From Rhodoferax potami (GTDB taxonomy: Bacteria; Pseudomonadota; Gammaproteobacteria; Burkholderiales; Burkholderiaceae_C), in contig NZ_JAVBIJ010000001.1 of NCBI RefSeq assembly GCF_032193765.1, positions 124,001 through 188,000 on the forward strand: a DNA stretch of 64,000 bases, given 5' to 3'. Every line of letters begins with the position of its first letter. Positions within the stretch are counted from its first letter, which is position 1. Below are positions 16,445 through 25,821 of the stretch, piece after piece. The position numbers and the translations under genes are program-made. A model generated the notes under the pieces. The model saw only the letters and a program-made list of their open reading frames with translations, did no database searches and had not been told where the DNA came from.

Positions 16445-16461
16445 CGTTACCGTCGAGTAAG
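16445..16461 (+). repeat. right attachment-site direct repeat
   Basis: CGTTACCGTCGAGTAAG. Read in the glmS frame, TCC GTT ACC GTC GAG TAA spells SVTVE-stop, as in the intact glmS, with synonymous differences in the Ser and first Val codons. It ends 5 bp before the mobB start. Confidence 0.85.
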
Positions 16462-16466
16462 CCTGT

Positions 16467-16967
16467 ATGCGCATTTTCGGAATCGCCGGCTACTCCGGTA
16501 TGGGAAAGACCACGCTACTAGAGCTCCTGATTCCGGAAATCAAACAGCGTGGGTTGCGGGTGTCGTTGATCAAGCATAGCCACAAAGACATCGAAATTGA
16601 CCGACCGGGCAAGGACTCTTTCCGCCTGAGGGAGGCGGGTTGTACCGAAGTGCTGCTGCTCGGTCGCACCCGCTGGGCGCTGATGCATGAACTGCGTGGT
16701 GAGCCGGAGCCATCACTGGACTATTTGCTGACGCGATTGCAGGACTGTGACCTGGTGCTGGTGGAAGGCTTCAAGGAAGGAGTCTTTCCCAAGCTGGAAG
16801 TCTGGCGGGCCAGTGAGGGGAAAAGCACGTTGTGGCCACACTGGCCGGGCATTGTGGGTATTGCGAGCGACAGCCCGGTCCCCGATTGCACAGTGCCTGT
16901 GCTTGACCTGAAAAACGCAAGCGCTATCGCCGACTTTGTGTTGAATCAAGCGATAGCATTGCGCTGA
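16467..16967 (+). CDS. mobB: molybdopterin-guanine dinucleotide biosynthesis protein B
   Basis: 166 residues beginning MRIFGIAGYSGMGKTTLLEL, which contains the GxxGxGKT P-loop of MobB, followed by KHSHKDIEIDRPGKDSFRLR and DLVLVEGFKEGVFPKLEVWR, both typical of the family. A GTP-binding adaptor that assists MobA in adding GMP to molybdopterin for DMSO-reductase-type enzymes. Would be immediately downstream of glmS without the island. Convergent with dps. Confidence 0.93.
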   Translation: MRIFGIAGYSGMGKTTLLELLIPEIKQRGLRVSLIKHSHKDIEIDRPGKDSFRLREAGCTEVLLLGRTRWALMHELRGEPEPSLDYLLTRLQDCDLVLVEGFKEGVFPKLEVWRASEGKSTLWPHWPGIVGIASDSPVPDCTVPVLDLKNASAIADFVLNQAIALR

Positions 16968-17021
16968 CAGCACCCATCGCCGCAGCAGGGCGCTTGCGGC
17001 GCCCGGCGGGCGTGAGGGGGC

Positions 17022-17516
17022 TTACTCGGTGATGAGGCTGCGCAGCATCCAGGCCGTTTTTTCGTGGACGTCAATACGCTGGGTCAAGACATCTGCGGTG
17101 GGCTGGTCATTCGCGGCATCCACCACGGGGAACAGCTTGCGCGCAGTGCGCGCAGTGGCTTCTTGAGCGGCCAGCAGGTGGTGAATCATCTCGTTGGCTT
17201 TGGGCACGCCCTCGACCTCTTTGATACTGGCAAGCTTGGTGAACTCTTTGTAGGTGCCCGGCGCTGGAAAACCCAGTGCGCGGATGCGCTCGGCAATCAG
17301 ATCCAGCGCGGTCCACTGCTCGGTGTACTGCGCCATGAACATGGTGTGCAAGCTATTGAACTGGGGGCCTGTCACGTTCCAGTGAAAGTTGTGCGTCATC
17401 AGGTACAAGGTGTAGCTATCGGCCAAAAGACCTGACAAGCCTTCGGCAATTTTCTTTCGCTCGCGTTCGCTGATACCGATGTCGATCGACATCTTGGGTG
17501 CCACATTTTTAGCCAT
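17022..17516 (-). CDS. dps: Dps-family ferritin-like DNA-protection protein
   Basis: 164 residues. The Dps/bacterioferritin fold is shown by LMTHNFHWNVTGPQFNSLHT (His and ferroxidase ligands), EQWTALDLIAERIRALG and the C-terminal helix DVHEKTAWMLRSLI. Dodecameric Dps oxidises Fe(II) with peroxide and compacts DNA in stationary phase or oxidative stress. The start at 17516 (MAKNVAPKMS) is preceded by AGGAGC; upstream in-frame codons were rejected for lack of a ribosome-binding site. Confidence 0.92.
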   Translation of the reverse strand: MAKNVAPKMSIDIGISERERKKIAEGLSGLLADSYTLYLMTHNFHWNVTGPQFNSLHTMFMAQYTEQWTALDLIAERIRALGFPAPGTYKEFTKLASIKEVEGVPKANEMIHHLLAAQEATARTARKLFPVVDAANDQPTADVLTQRIDVHEKTAWMLRSLITE

Positions 17517-17665
17517 AAATAGCGCTCCTAAAAAACAGGTCCTCGCACAACAGTGCGCGGTGAACAAGGGTGATTCGCCCCGGGGGCAGTGTCTCAGTCT
17601 AGCGCGCTCACAGCAGGACAGTGCAAGACTGCACTAAAACCTGTGGTGCCACTCAAAGGCTGCGG

Positions 17666-19363
17666 TTAGATTGACAAAGCGGCGTCATGTGGCTCTTGCC
17701 GCGAGACTTGGAGGGCAGCGAACGCATCGGGCACCGAATGAAAGAACTCACCGGAGAGCTCAGTCCACAGGGGTGTGTGCACCAAACGGTCTTGTACCGG
17801 GCCTTTCACCTCCGCAAAATGCATGCGGATGCCGCGATCCTTGAGGTCCCGGTTCAAGTTGAGCAGTGCCGCCATGGCAGAGGTGTCTACCCGGTTCACC
17901 GCGGTCATGACCCACACCACATCTTGGGTGTCTGGCGCCTGGGCGAGTTCCAGTCCGAGGCGTTCTTCCACCGCTTGCAAATTACCGAAAAACAGACTCT
18001 CGTCGATCCGCAACATCAGTGTCCGGGGCAGTGTTTCGGTGGCGTATCGGTTCACATTCCGGAACGATTGTGTGCCGGGCAGGCGGCCGATGACTGCGAT
18101 ATGTGGAGAGCTAGTGCGCCACAAAAGAGTTGCCAGCGACAAGCCGATACCCACGGCAATGCCGGTTTCAAGCCCCAGAGCCAGCACCCCCGATGCGGTG
18201 CCCAGCCATGCAATCGCATCCGCTCGGTCATAGGCCCATGCCTGGCGCAAAGCGGAGAGGTCGATCATTCCCCAGGCCGCAATGATGATGTTGGCCGCCA
18301 GAATCGCCAATGGAACATGGTTCAACCAGTCGGTGCCCAGCAGCAAAACAGCCAGCATGCTGATGCCGGAGACAATGCCAGCCAAGGGAGTCTGTGCCCC
18401 CGACGCCACGTTGATGGCCGAGCGGCTCAGGCCGCCCCCGACCGGCATACCGCCACTGAAGGTTGCCGCGATATTCGCAGCCCCCAGCCCGAGCAGTTCC
18501 TGGTTGGCATCGATGCGCTCCCGCCGTTGGGTGGCCAATGCTTGTGCCATGGTGATGCCTTGCACCATGCCGATAAAGGCAATCAGAAAAGTCGGGCCAA
18601 CCAATGCGCTGAATACGGACGGGTGGGGCATCGAAAAGTCGAAAGATGCCCACTCCAGCGACACAGGGCCCACCACCGCGATGCGCTGGCCCGGGTCCAG
18701 GGCCAGCCCTTGCACTACCCAAGGGCAGACCAGTATCAACAACAAGGGAAACAAGCGTTGCCACATAGGCCAGCGCTTCAGACCTGCGCGCGCCAAGGCT
18801 AAGGCGACAACGGCGCCTACTCCCAGCAGGAGGGTTGGAACATGGATGTCGGGCACCCAAGCCCAAAGGCTATGCAAGAGCTGCCAGCTTGTATGTCCCC
18901 GGGCATCTATTCCGCCGATGAATCGCAGCTGGCTCAAGATGATGAGCAGTGCAGAGCCCGTGATAAATCCACTGACCACAGGCTTGCTCAGCAGTTGGGA
19001 CAAAAAACCCAAGCGAGCCAGCCCGCACAACGTAATCAGCACGCCAGAGCCCAAGCTCAGCCACACGGCCAGCTGAAGGTAGAGCGCGCTCCCAACGGGT
19101 GCCAAGGGGCCCAGCACACTGGCCGTCATGATGGCAGTAATGGCTACGGGCCCTACCGCCTGCACCATGCTGCTGCCGAACCATGCGTAAGCGATTGCCG
19201 GCAATATGCTCGCATACAGCCCGGCCTGTGGCGGCAGGCCAGCTAGCAGAGCATAGGCCAAGCTCTGGGGAATGACCAGAACGGTGAGCAACACACCCGC
19301 TATCAAATCGTCTCGCAGGTGCTGCCTCGGGTAGTGGGGAATCCAGTGGGGTGTCAAAGGCAT
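17666..19363 (-). CDS. SulP-family anion transporter with STAS domain
   Basis: 565 residues. Begins with PHYPRQHLRDDLIAGVLLTV and VIPQSLAYALLAGLPPQAGLYASI, the classic SulP signature, then about a dozen membrane spans. The cytoplasmic C-terminal STAS domain is at about 440-550 (LMLRIDESLFFGNLQAVEER; VWVMTAVNRVDTSAMAALL). Family members move sulfate, bicarbonate or other anions; substrate cannot be told from sequence. The start is uncertain (ATG at 19363 or GTG at 19408). Confidence 0.9.
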   Translation of the reverse strand: MPLTPHWIPHYPRQHLRDDLIAGVLLTVLVIPQSLAYALLAGLPPQAGLYASILPAIAYAWFGSSMVQAVGPVAITAIMTASVLGPLAPVGSALYLQLAVWLSLGSGVLITLCGLARLGFLSQLLSKPVVSGFITGSALLIILSQLRFIGGIDARGHTSWQLLHSLWAWVPDIHVPTLLLGVGAVVALALARAGLKRWPMWQRLFPLLLILVCPWVVQGLALDPGQRIAVVGPVSLEWASFDFSMPHPSVFSALVGPTFLIAFIGMVQGITMAQALATQRRERIDANQELLGLGAANIAATFSGGMPVGGGLSRSAINVASGAQTPLAGIVSGISMLAVLLLGTDWLNHVPLAILAANIIIAAWGMIDLSALRQAWAYDRADAIAWLGTASGVLALGLETGIAVGIGLSLATLLWRTSSPHIAVIGRLPGTQSFRNVNRYATETLPRTLMLRIDESLFFGNLQAVEERLGLELAQAPDTQDVVWVMTAVNRVDTSAMAALLNLNRDLKDRGIRMHFAEVKGPVQDRLVHTPLWTELSGEFFHSVPDAFAALQVSRQEPHDAALSI

Positions 19364-19482
19364 GCCGGATGCTAACCGGTGGGGCGGTGCTGTCTCTTTT
19401 GGTAACACAATGCAAATGCGTCAGCCTGCACCGGATGTGTGGCGTTGTGCGTTGAGTGCTTCACATTTATTTGAGGGTTTTT

Positions 19483-20928
19483 ATGCGTGTTCCTTTTCCC
19501 CTGGCGGCTGCCGCCTTGCTCGTGGTCACTCTATCTGCTGGGCCTGCTCAAGCGCAGGAGCAACGAAGCACGCTCGCCGACCAGCAAGAAGTGGCGGTAA
19601 CGATTTACAACGACAACCTTGCCTTGGTCAAAGATGTGCGCAAGGTACCGCTCAAGGCGGGCGCATCGGCGCTGGCGTTTCGCGATGTCAGTGCCCGTAT
19701 GCGCGCTGAGACTGCGCTGATGCGCAGCTTGTCTTCCCCGGGCGCCCTGCGCGTTCAGGAGCAAAACTTTGACTTCGACCTCCTCACGCCCCAAAAAATG
19801 CTCGAAAAGTATGTGGGCAAGCAGGTCAAAGTGGTGCGCACCCATCCGACCACGGGTGCTGAAACGGTAGAGACCGCGACCGTTCTGTCGGCCAACAACG
19901 GCGTCGTGCTGCAGATCGGTCAACGCATCGAAACTGGCGTTCCCGGTCGCTTGGTGTTTGATGATGTGCCGCCTAATTTGCGCGATCGCCCCACGCTGGT
20001 CATGAACTTACAGAACACCGGACCGGCTCAGCAGGATGTGGAGTTGAGCTATCTCACAGGCGGCTTGTCGTGGAAAGCAGATTATGTGGTCGAGCTCAAT
20101 GCGGCAGAAGATGCGCTGGATGTATCCGGCTGGGTCACCCTGACCAACACCAGCGGTGCAACCTATCGCAACGCCCGCCTGCAATTGGTGGCAGGCGACG
20201 TAAACCAAGTGGCCCCCGAAATGGCTACACGCGGACGCCCGCAGCTGATGGCGGCTACCGCCATGGCCAAAGCTGAGAGCGATGTGGTTGAGGAGTCACT
20301 CTTCGAATACCACCTCTACACCCTCGAGCGCCCCACCACGATTGCGGAGAATCAAACCAAGCAAGTTGCCTTGTTGTCTGCAGCGGGTGTTCCTGCACGC
20401 CGCGAGCTGGTGTTGCAGGGGTCGGATTACTACTACCAAGGGCTCTCGGGAGACCTGGGCACCAAGCTGAAGGTGGCGGCGTTTTTGGAGTTCGACAACA
20501 AAGAGGCTTCCCGCTTGGGTGTGCCTCTGCCCAAAGGCGTGGCGCGGGTCTATAAAAAAGACAAAAGCGGCAATGCCCAATTCATTGGCGAAGACCGCCT
20601 GGATCACACCGCAAAAAATGAGAAGGTCCGGCTGAAGCTTGGCAACGCTTTTGACGTGTCGGCAGACAAGAAGCAAACAGATTTCAAGCGGCTTTCCAAC
20701 ACCTCCAAATTTGGATTCGTTGCCGAGAGTGCCTATGAAGTCGTTCTGCGTAACGCAAAAAAAGAACCGGTAACTGTGACGGTGCAAGAGCCGATCCCCG
20801 GGGATTGGCAAATGCTGGCGGCCAGTCAGCCCCACACCAAGGTTTCGGCGAATATGGCTGTCTGGAAGGTGACAGTTCCTGCGGAAGGCAAAACAGTTTT
20901 GACCTACCGCACCTTGGTCCGGTATTGA
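19483..20928 (+). CDS. secreted DUF4139-domain protein
   Basis: 481 residues. Signal peptide MRVPFPLAAAALLVVTLSAG ending PAQAQ, then a DUF4140/DUF4139-like protein: TIYNDNLALVKDVRKVPL, LSYLTGGLSWKADYVVELN (the central GGLSWxADYV motif) and a beta-rich C-terminus. Members are exported proteins of unknown role in many proteobacteria. Start after TTGAGGG. A 12-bp perfect inverted repeat separates it from the chemoreceptor gene that follows. Confidence 0.88.
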   Translation: MRVPFPLAAAALLVVTLSAGPAQAQEQRSTLADQQEVAVTIYNDNLALVKDVRKVPLKAGASALAFRDVSARMRAETALMRSLSSPGALRVQEQNFDFDLLTPQKMLEKYVGKQVKVVRTHPTTGAETVETATVLSANNGVVLQIGQRIETGVPGRLVFDDVPPNLRDRPTLVMNLQNTGPAQQDVELSYLTGGLSWKADYVVELNAAEDALDVSGWVTLTNTSGATYRNARLQLVAGDVNQVAPEMATRGRPQLMAATAMAKAESDVVEESLFEYHLYTLERPTTIAENQTKQVALLSAAGVPARRELVLQGSDYYYQGLSGDLGTKLKVAAFLEFDNKEASRLGVPLPKGVARVYKKDKSGNAQFIGEDRLDHTAKNEKVRLKLGNAFDVSADKKQTDFKRLSNTSKFGFVAESAYEVVLRNAKKEPVTVTVQEPIPGDWQMLAASQPHTKVSANMAVWKVTVPAEGKTVLTYRTLVRY

Positions 20929-20936
20929 CCGTGGCG

Positions 20937-20982
20937 GGGCTTTGTCGGGATACTGCCCTTTTGATCTCTACCGACAAAGCCC
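20937..20982. promoter_or_regulatory. perfect 12-bp inverted repeat ending at the chemoreceptor start codon
   Basis: GGGCTTTGTCGG (20937-20948) and CCGACAAAGCCC (20971-20982) enclose a 22-nt loop; the ATG of the next gene is the next base. There is no purine-rich ribosome-binding site between arm and ATG. It may end the DUF4139 transcript or control initiation of the receptor. Confidence 0.55.
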
Positions 20983-22560
20983 ATGAAGTCACTCAGCATT
21001 GCTCTCAAGTTGTGGCTGCCCGCCATCTCCGTCAGCATCGCGCTGGTCGCCATGGCGAGTGGCTCCGCACTGAGGACCATCCGCTCGCAAGCCGTGACAG
21101 TCGCGGAGCAATCTGAGCAACAAAGCAAACTAGAGATGAGTGCCCGCTGGTATGGCGTGGCGCAAGCCCAAGCCTTGCGCGGTATAGGCGCTGTACTGGC
21201 GAGCGAGCCCGCAGGAGCCCAGTTTTTGCTCGCAGGGAAAGAGGCCGGTGCGCAGGAAGAGGCCCGCTTGGAGTCTGAGCTCGGCCGCCTGAGGCAAAGC
21301 GACGCCGAGCGCGCCGCCTTGCAAGAGGTCCAACGCAGGGCGAGCACCTTAAAAGCGGCGATTACCCGTGCCGAAGCCCTGAAAGCCACAGGCGACATGT
21401 CGGCGGCGCTCACGCACATCCAAAACGTGACCCAGACCGAGCTCACTGCCTTTCTGGCAGCCCAACAGGCCATGGTCAAGTTGACAGAGGAGGGGGCGAC
21501 TGCCTTGCGCGAAAAAGCAGGCGCAGAGCGGATGCGCACTGTCTGGTCCGTGGCCGGGATCATGGCTTTGATCGTGGTGTTGATCTCGTTGGGCACACGA
21601 TTGCTGCAGCGCAACGTCTGCGATCCCCTGGACGAGGTGGTCCGGGTGGCCACTGCCATCGGCAATGGCAATTTGAACGTCCGTATCCACACCGAACGCC
21701 AGGACGAAATGGGCGATGTGTTGCGCGCACTCGCGCACATGACCCGCTCTTTGGCGGACCTGGTGGGCCAGGTTCATAAATCGACCGGCAGCATCACGGT
21801 GGCGAGCTCCGAGATTGCGCATGGCAACCAGGACCTGTCCAACCGCACGGAGACTACCGCCTACAACTTGCAGCGCGCAGCGTCTTCCATGGCGCGACTC
21901 AATGGCTCGGTGCAGCAATCGGCCGAAGCTGCCCGGCAGGCCAATGCCATGGCCGGGTCTGCCTATTCGGTGGCGGAGAGTGGCGGCACTTCAGTCGCGC
22001 AAGTGGTGAGCACCATGCACGAGATCCACGGGTCGTCCCGCCAGATTGTGGACATCATCGGGGTGATAGACGGCATCGCGTTTCAAACCAACATCCTGGC
22101 CCTGAACGCCGCTGTCGAGGCGGCACGGGCAGGCGAGCAAGGGCGCGGCTTTGCCGTAGTGGCCAGCGAAGTGCGGGCGCTAGCCGGGCGCAGCGCCGAG
22201 GCTGCCAAAGAAATCAAATCCTTGATCGGCAGCTCGGTGGCGAATGTGGAGCACGGCTCCCGCTTGGTGGATGGCGCCGGGCAGACCATGCAAGAGGTGG
22301 TGAGTGCGGTGCAGCGGGTCAGTGGAATCATTGCCGACATCACGGCATCGAGCGCCGAACAAAGCCAAGACATGCATGAAGTCAACGAGGCGGTGGGCGA
22401 GCTGGAGCAAATGACCCAGCAGAATGCAGCGCTGGTCGAGCAGAGCGCTGCAGCCGCCGCATCACTGCGGGAGCAGGCTGCATTGTTGGATCAACTGGTC
22501 GGGCGGTTTACTCTGCCTGACGCGAGTGCTACAGCGCTTTTGCCTCACACCGCCTCTTGA
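20983..22560 (+). CDS. methyl-accepting chemotaxis protein
   Basis: 525 residues. Membrane spans at about 8-30 and 181-203 flank a small periplasmic four-helix-type sensor. A HAMP segment follows, then the cytoplasmic coiled coil whose tip is [20 protein letters not shown] and [20 protein letters not shown]. The [20 protein letters not shown] tip contacts CheA and CheW. Ligand unknown. No flagellar genes are in the window. Confidence 0.94.
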   Translation: MKSLSIALKLWLPAISVSIALVAMASGSALRTIRSQAVTVAEQSEQQSKLEMSARWYGVAQAQALRGIGAVLASEPAGAQFLLAGKEAGAQEEARLESELGRLRQSDAERAALQEVQRRASTLKAAITRAEALKATGDMSAALTHIQNVTQTELTAFLAAQQAMVKLTEEGATALREKAGAERMRTVWSVAGIMALIVVLISLGTRLLQRNVCDPLDEVVRVATAIGNGNLNVRIHTERQDEMGDVLRALAHMTRSLADLVGQVHKSTGSITVASSEIAHGNQDLSNRTETTAYNLQRAASSMARLNGSVQQSAEAARQANAMAGSAYSVAESGGTSVAQVVSTMHEIHGSSRQIVDIIGVIDGIAFQTNILALNAAVEAARAGEQGRGFAVVASEVRALAGRSAEAAKEIKSLIGSSVANVEHGSRLVDGAGQTMQEVVSAVQRVSGIIADITASSAEQSQDMHEVNEAVGELEQMTQQNAALVEQSAAAAASLREQAALLDQLVGRFTLPDASATALLPHTAS

Positions 22561-22670
22561 GTGCTTGCTTTCCGTCCGGCGCAAGGCTGGGCGTTTTTGC
22601 ACCAATGTGGTGCAAATAGATGGCGCATGGGCCTGATCAGATATTTTTCTAAGAATTTTAGAAAAAGGCC

Positions 22671-22697
22671 TAAATAACCCCCTAAATCTGCCGTTAA
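22671..22697 (+). promoter_or_regulatory. sigma-28 (FliA)-type promoter
   Basis: TAAA (22671-22674), 15-bp spacer, GCCGTTAA (22690-22697). The consensus is TAAA-N15-GCCGATAA, so 11 of 12 bases match with exact spacing. It lies 54 bp before the unknown gene at 22752. Confidence 0.7.
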
Positions 22698-22751
22698 GAA
22701 CAGTACGTCAACTCCTAAAAGCCACCGGAGGGGCCGCAAGGTCTACCCAAA

Positions 22752-23249
22752 ATGCAACTGCCAACCATTGAGCGAACCCCGAATATGCGCCCCGCCGGCG
22801 TAGACGCGGTGTCGTCTGGGGCAAATAGGGTTCTCCCAGTTGCTCCGGTCAACCCGCCTGCCGGTGTTACCAAGTCGATCGAGTCCAGTCCGGATGTGAT
22901 CGACAAGGTGAACCCCGCACTTAAGCCCCAAAACAGCGGAGACGCGCCCTACGAGAGTGTGGCCGACCCGATGAAGAAGGGCAGTGACGCGGTGGTGGAG
23001 AAAGATTGGACGATTCAACGGCCCGCGAAGGAAAAGGTGGAGGATCCTCCTCCCAAACCGATTTCACAAGTGCTGATGGACCATCTCAAAACTATGTGGA
23101 CTGCAAGCGCAAGCGCGGTGCAGATCGAGCAGGTCAAGAATCAGCTCACCACGCCACAGCCGGTGTCGCCGGCCGACGCGCCGGGACAGCTGGCCAAACA
23201 GGCGCTGGTCTACAGCCCCAGCAAAATCAAGAAAACAGAAGGCATGTGA
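22752..23249 (+). CDS. hypothetical protein, probably FliA-dependent
   Basis: 165 residues, Pro/Ala/Val-rich and likely unstructured at the N-terminus (MQLPTIERTPNMRPAGVDAV), with a more helical C-terminal part (PISQVLMDHLKTMWTASASA) and basic end. No signal peptide or membrane segment. An apparent sigma-28 promoter upstream and a chemoreceptor gene before it suggest a motility-linked role; the function itself is unknown. A 7-bp hairpin follows the stop. Confidence 0.7.
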   Translation: MQLPTIERTPNMRPAGVDAVSSGANRVLPVAPVNPPAGVTKSIESSPDVIDKVNPALKPQNSGDAPYESVADPMKKGSDAVVEKDWTIQRPAKEKVEDPPPKPISQVLMDHLKTMWTASASAVQIEQVKNQLTTPQPVSPADAPGQLAKQALVYSPSKIKKTEGM

Positions 23250-23253
23250 GCTG

Positions 23254-23271
23254 ACTCCACTCCGGTGGAGT
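23254..23271 (+). terminator. short hairpin after the 165-aa gene
   Basis: ACTCCAC-TCCG-GTGGAGT, 4 bp after the stop codon. No T-run, so termination is likely weak. Confidence 0.45.
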
Positions 23272-23308
23272 TCGCCCGGCCACCTTGGGGTGGTCTAACA
23301 TCTCGGAC

Positions 23309-24046
23309 ATGCATACATCCGCACTTGTCCTTTTTTCCGGCGGTCAGGACTCCACCACCTGCCTGGCTTATGCCCTCGAGCGCTACGAGCGCGTGGAAAC
23401 CATCGCTTTCGACTACCGCCAACGCCACAACGTGGAATTGACCGCGCGCTTAAATGTGTTGCGTGAGATAAAAGCGCGCTTTCCGCAATGGGCCACCAAA
23501 CTGGGCGAAGACCATTTGCTGGATCTGGCGGTGCTGGGTGAGGTGAGCGAGACCTCACTGACCCGCGACACCGCATTCAAGATGGAGGCCAACGGGCTGC
23601 CCAACACCTTTGTGCCCGGGCGCAACCTGCTTTTCATGACCCTCGCTGCCGCACTGGCCTACCGCCGTGGACTGCAAGTGATCGTGACCGGCGTTTGCGA
23701 GACTGATTTTTCGGGCTACCCCGACTGCCGAGACGACACCATGAAGGCCCTCCAGTTGGCCTTGTCGCTGGGCATGGACCAGCGCTTTCTGATTGAGACC
23801 CCGCTGATGTGGATCGACAAGGCCCAAACCTGGGAGCTGGCCCATGCGCTGGGCGAGCGCTCGGGCGAGCCCGGAGGCGGCAACGCCTTGGTGGACTTGG
23901 TGGTCGAGCACACCCACACCTGCTATCTGGGTGACCGCGCCCACCGCCAAGCGTGGGGCTATGGCTGCGGTACCTGCCCGGCGTGTGAGTTGCGGGCCAA
24001 AGGCTATGCCGGTTTTACAGACAAACTGAAGCGCGCAGCTGCCTGA
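23309..24046 (+). CDS. queC: 7-cyano-7-deazaguanine synthase
   Basis: Converts 7-carboxy-7-deazaguanine to preQ0 with ATP and ammonia in queuosine synthesis. 245 residues with the PP-loop [16 protein letters not shown] (about 8-23), the core [16 protein letters not shown] and a C-terminal zinc site (CYLGDR...[10 protein letters not shown]). The start at 23309 gives the usual [15 protein letters not shown] opening. No preQ1 riboswitch was recognised upstream. The 3' end overlaps the convergent ABC transporter gene by 43 bp. Confidence 0.95.
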   Translation: MHTSALVLFSGGQDSTTCLAYALERYERVETIAFDYRQRHNVELTARLNVLREIKARFPQWATKLGEDHLLDLAVLGEVSETSLTRDTAFKMEANGLPNTFVPGRNLLFMTLAAALAYRRGLQVIVTGVCETDFSGYPDCRDDTMKALQLALSLGMDQRFLIETPLMWIDKAQTWELAHALGERSGEPGGGNALVDLVVEHTHTCYLGDRAHRQAWGYGCGTCPACELRAKGYAGFTDKLKRAAA

Positions 24047-25821
24047 GCGCCGGGGCTGGCTGCTTCTGCGGCTTGCGGGTTGGGCTCCAATATCCAGCGT
24101 TGGTTATGGAAGGCGGCAACACCCGGGCGGTGGGCAATGGATACCAGGGCACCGCCCTTTTCTGCCACTAAATCGCACATGCGTTGGTAGAGGACCGCCT
24201 CGGCAGCTTCGTCGAGGGCGCTGGTGGCCTCGTCTGCAAATAGCCATTGGGGTTTTTTGAGCAAAACACGGGCGATGGCCAAGCGCTGTTGCTCGCCACC
24301 AGAGAGCTTCTGGCTCCAGGCGTCTACGACATCCAAGGAATCCGCCAGATGGGGTAGCAAGGCATCGCGCAGTGCCTGTTGCAGTGCTGCGTTGGGGTAT
24401 TGCGGCGCCAAAGCGGGGTAGGCGAGGGCGTCACGCAAGGTGCCGTTCGGGAAATAGGCACGTTGGGGCAGAAACATGCTGTCCGCGGGCAGGGCCACCG
24501 CCCCTTCCGAGTAAGGCCAGATGCCTGCCAGGGTGCGGAACAGGGTGGACTTGCCGCTACCTGACGGGCCTTGCAGCAGAATCCGGTCGCCCGGCTGCGC
24601 GTGCAGGCGCGTGTGGTCCAGCAGCGTAGTGCCGCCCGGCAAAGAAATACGCAAGGGGCTGGTGTCCAGCTGAGGTGCATTTGCTACTGTATTTATAGCG
24701 GCTTGCGCACGCTCCGTGAAGGCTATCGCCTTAAAAGATTCTTCAAAACTCGTGAGGCGATCGGTGGTGGCGCGCCAGCTGGCGAGGCTGCTGTAGGTGT
24801 CGACAAACCAGCTCAAGGCGCCTTGCACCTGACCGAAGGCACCTGAAATCTGCGTCAGTTGGCCCAGCTGAATGGCGCCGCTGAAAAAGCGCGGGGCCGC
24901 CACCACAAACGGGAATACCACTGCGGCCTGCCCGAAAAAGCTGGTGAACCAGATCAGCCCTTTTTGGGCCTTGATCAGCGCCAGGTTGTTGCTGAGCACC
25001 CGGCTGAAACGCTCTGCCATTTGCTCCCGCACGACGCGCTCCCCACGATCCAGCGCAATCGATTCGCTGTACTCGCGCGCCCGGACCATGTGGTGGCGGA
25101 AATCGGCTTCCACCCGCTGTTGCTCGAAATTGAGCGGGATCTGCTTGCGCCCGATGTAGTGGGTGATCACGCTGCCCACCGCGCAGTACAGCACCGCCAT
25201 CCACACCATGAAGCCGGGAATCGAATAGTCCTGCCCCCCCAGCGTGAAGGCAAACGCACCGGAAAGCGACCACAAAATGCCCACAAAGCTGGCCAGGGTA
25301 ACGACAGAGTTCAACAGCCCCATGCTGAGCGAGATGGTGTAGCTGGTGAATTGGTTGATGTCTTCCTGAATCCGTTGGTCCGGGTTGTCGGTGTGGGCGC
25401 CGTGGACTGCGGGTGCAAAGCGGGCCAGTTCCATTTGGTAAAAAGCCTGATGCGACATCCACTTGTGCAGGTAGTGGTCGGTCATCCAGGCGCGCCAGCG
25501 CATTTCGAGCAATTGGGTCAGGTAGAACTTGTAGACCGCGATCACGATAAAGCCAAAAGCCAGGTAGGTGAATCGCCCGAGTTGCTCCCAGAATACGGCC
25601 GCATTCTTCTCTTGGAGCGAGTCGTAAAACAAGCGGTTCCAGTCGTTAAACACCACCGCCATGTAGACCAAGGCCAGGTTGAGGGCCACGATCGCTGCCA
25701 ACATGCCGCGGGCCTTCCATTTGTCCTCAGAAGAAAAGTAGGGCGTGGACAGAGCCACGGCGCGCTGGATAAATGCCCGGAACGCCGCCCATTTGGCGGA
25801 CGCAGATGCCACAAGTGCCAT
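24004..25821 (-). CDS. SbmA/BacA-like ABC transporter (fused permease and ATPase)
   Basis: 605 residues. An N-terminal membrane domain of about six spans ([21 protein letters not shown] is the family signature) is followed by an ATPase with Walker [19 protein letters not shown], signature [19 protein letters not shown] and Walker [13 protein letters not shown]. This domain order and signature fit the YddA/SbmA-BacA and ABCD-like group that moves peptides or vitamins. No substrate partner is nearby. The start at 25821 is preceded by an A/G-rich stretch. Confidence 0.9.
   Translation of the reverse strand: MALVASASAKWAAFRAFIQRAVALSTPYFSSEDKWKARGMLAAIVALNLALVYMAVVFNDWNRLFYDSLQEKNAAVFWEQLGRFTYLAFGFIVIAVYKFYLTQLLEMRWRAWMTDHYLHKWMSHQAFYQMELARFAPAVHGAHTDNPDQRIQEDINQFTSYTISLSMGLLNSVVTLASFVGILWSLSGAFAFTLGGQDYSIPGFMVWMAVLYCAVGSVITHYIGRKQIPLNFEQQRVEADFRHHMVRAREYSESIALDRGERVVREQMAERFSRVLSNNLALIKAQKGLIWFTSFFGQAAVVFPFVVAAPRFFSGAIQLGQLTQISGAFGQVQGALSWFVDTYSSLASWRATTDRLTSFEESFKAIAFTERAQAAINTVANAPQLDTSPLRISLPGGTTLLDHTRLHAQPGDRILLQGPSGSGKSTLFRTLAGIWPYSEGAVALPADSMFLPQRAYFPNGTLRDALAYPALAPQYPNAALQQALRDALLPHLADSLDVVDAWSQKLSGGEQQRLAIARVLLKKPQWLFADEATSALDEAAEAVLYQRMCDLVAEKGGALVSIAHRPGVAAFHNQRWILEPNPQAAEAASPGAQAAARFSLSVKPA
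24678..24712 (+). repeat. TAGC-type interspersed repeat inside the ABC transporter gene
   Basis: CATTTGCTACTGTATTTATA followed by GCGGCTTGCGCACG. Similar to copies at 28499-28532, 38736-38767, 44818-44842, 60040-60064 and 61943-61973. It is in frame and encodes part of the linker [11 protein letters not shown] between membrane and ATPase domains. Confidence 0.5.

Larger units (their letters stand above)
6625..16461. mobile_element. AT-rich genomic island integrated at the 3' end of glmS
   Basis: About 9.8 kb bounded by direct repeats (6625-6641 and 16445-16461) that both contain the last codons and stop of glmS, with inverted repeats just inside (6643-6658 and 16421-16436). Base composition drops sharply at both repeats, with many AAAA/TTTT runs and AT-rich codons, unlike the GC-rich flanks. 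Contents: a type I restriction-modification operon on the left, a divergent arm of unknown small proteins with an HUH-type protein on the right. Without the island, glmS and mobB would be about 20 bp apart. No complete integrase, transposase or conjugation gene is visible. Confidence 0.85.

Noticed and set aside
6641..16461. Tn7-type insertion downstream of glmS
   Set aside because: Tn7 inserts downstream of the stop with 5-bp duplications and carries tnsABCDE; here the repeats are 13-17 bp, lie inside the coding end and no tns genes are present.
23272..23308. Possible preQ1 riboswitch before queC
   Set aside because: The gap is too short and lacks the aptamer pattern; only short hairpins are visible.
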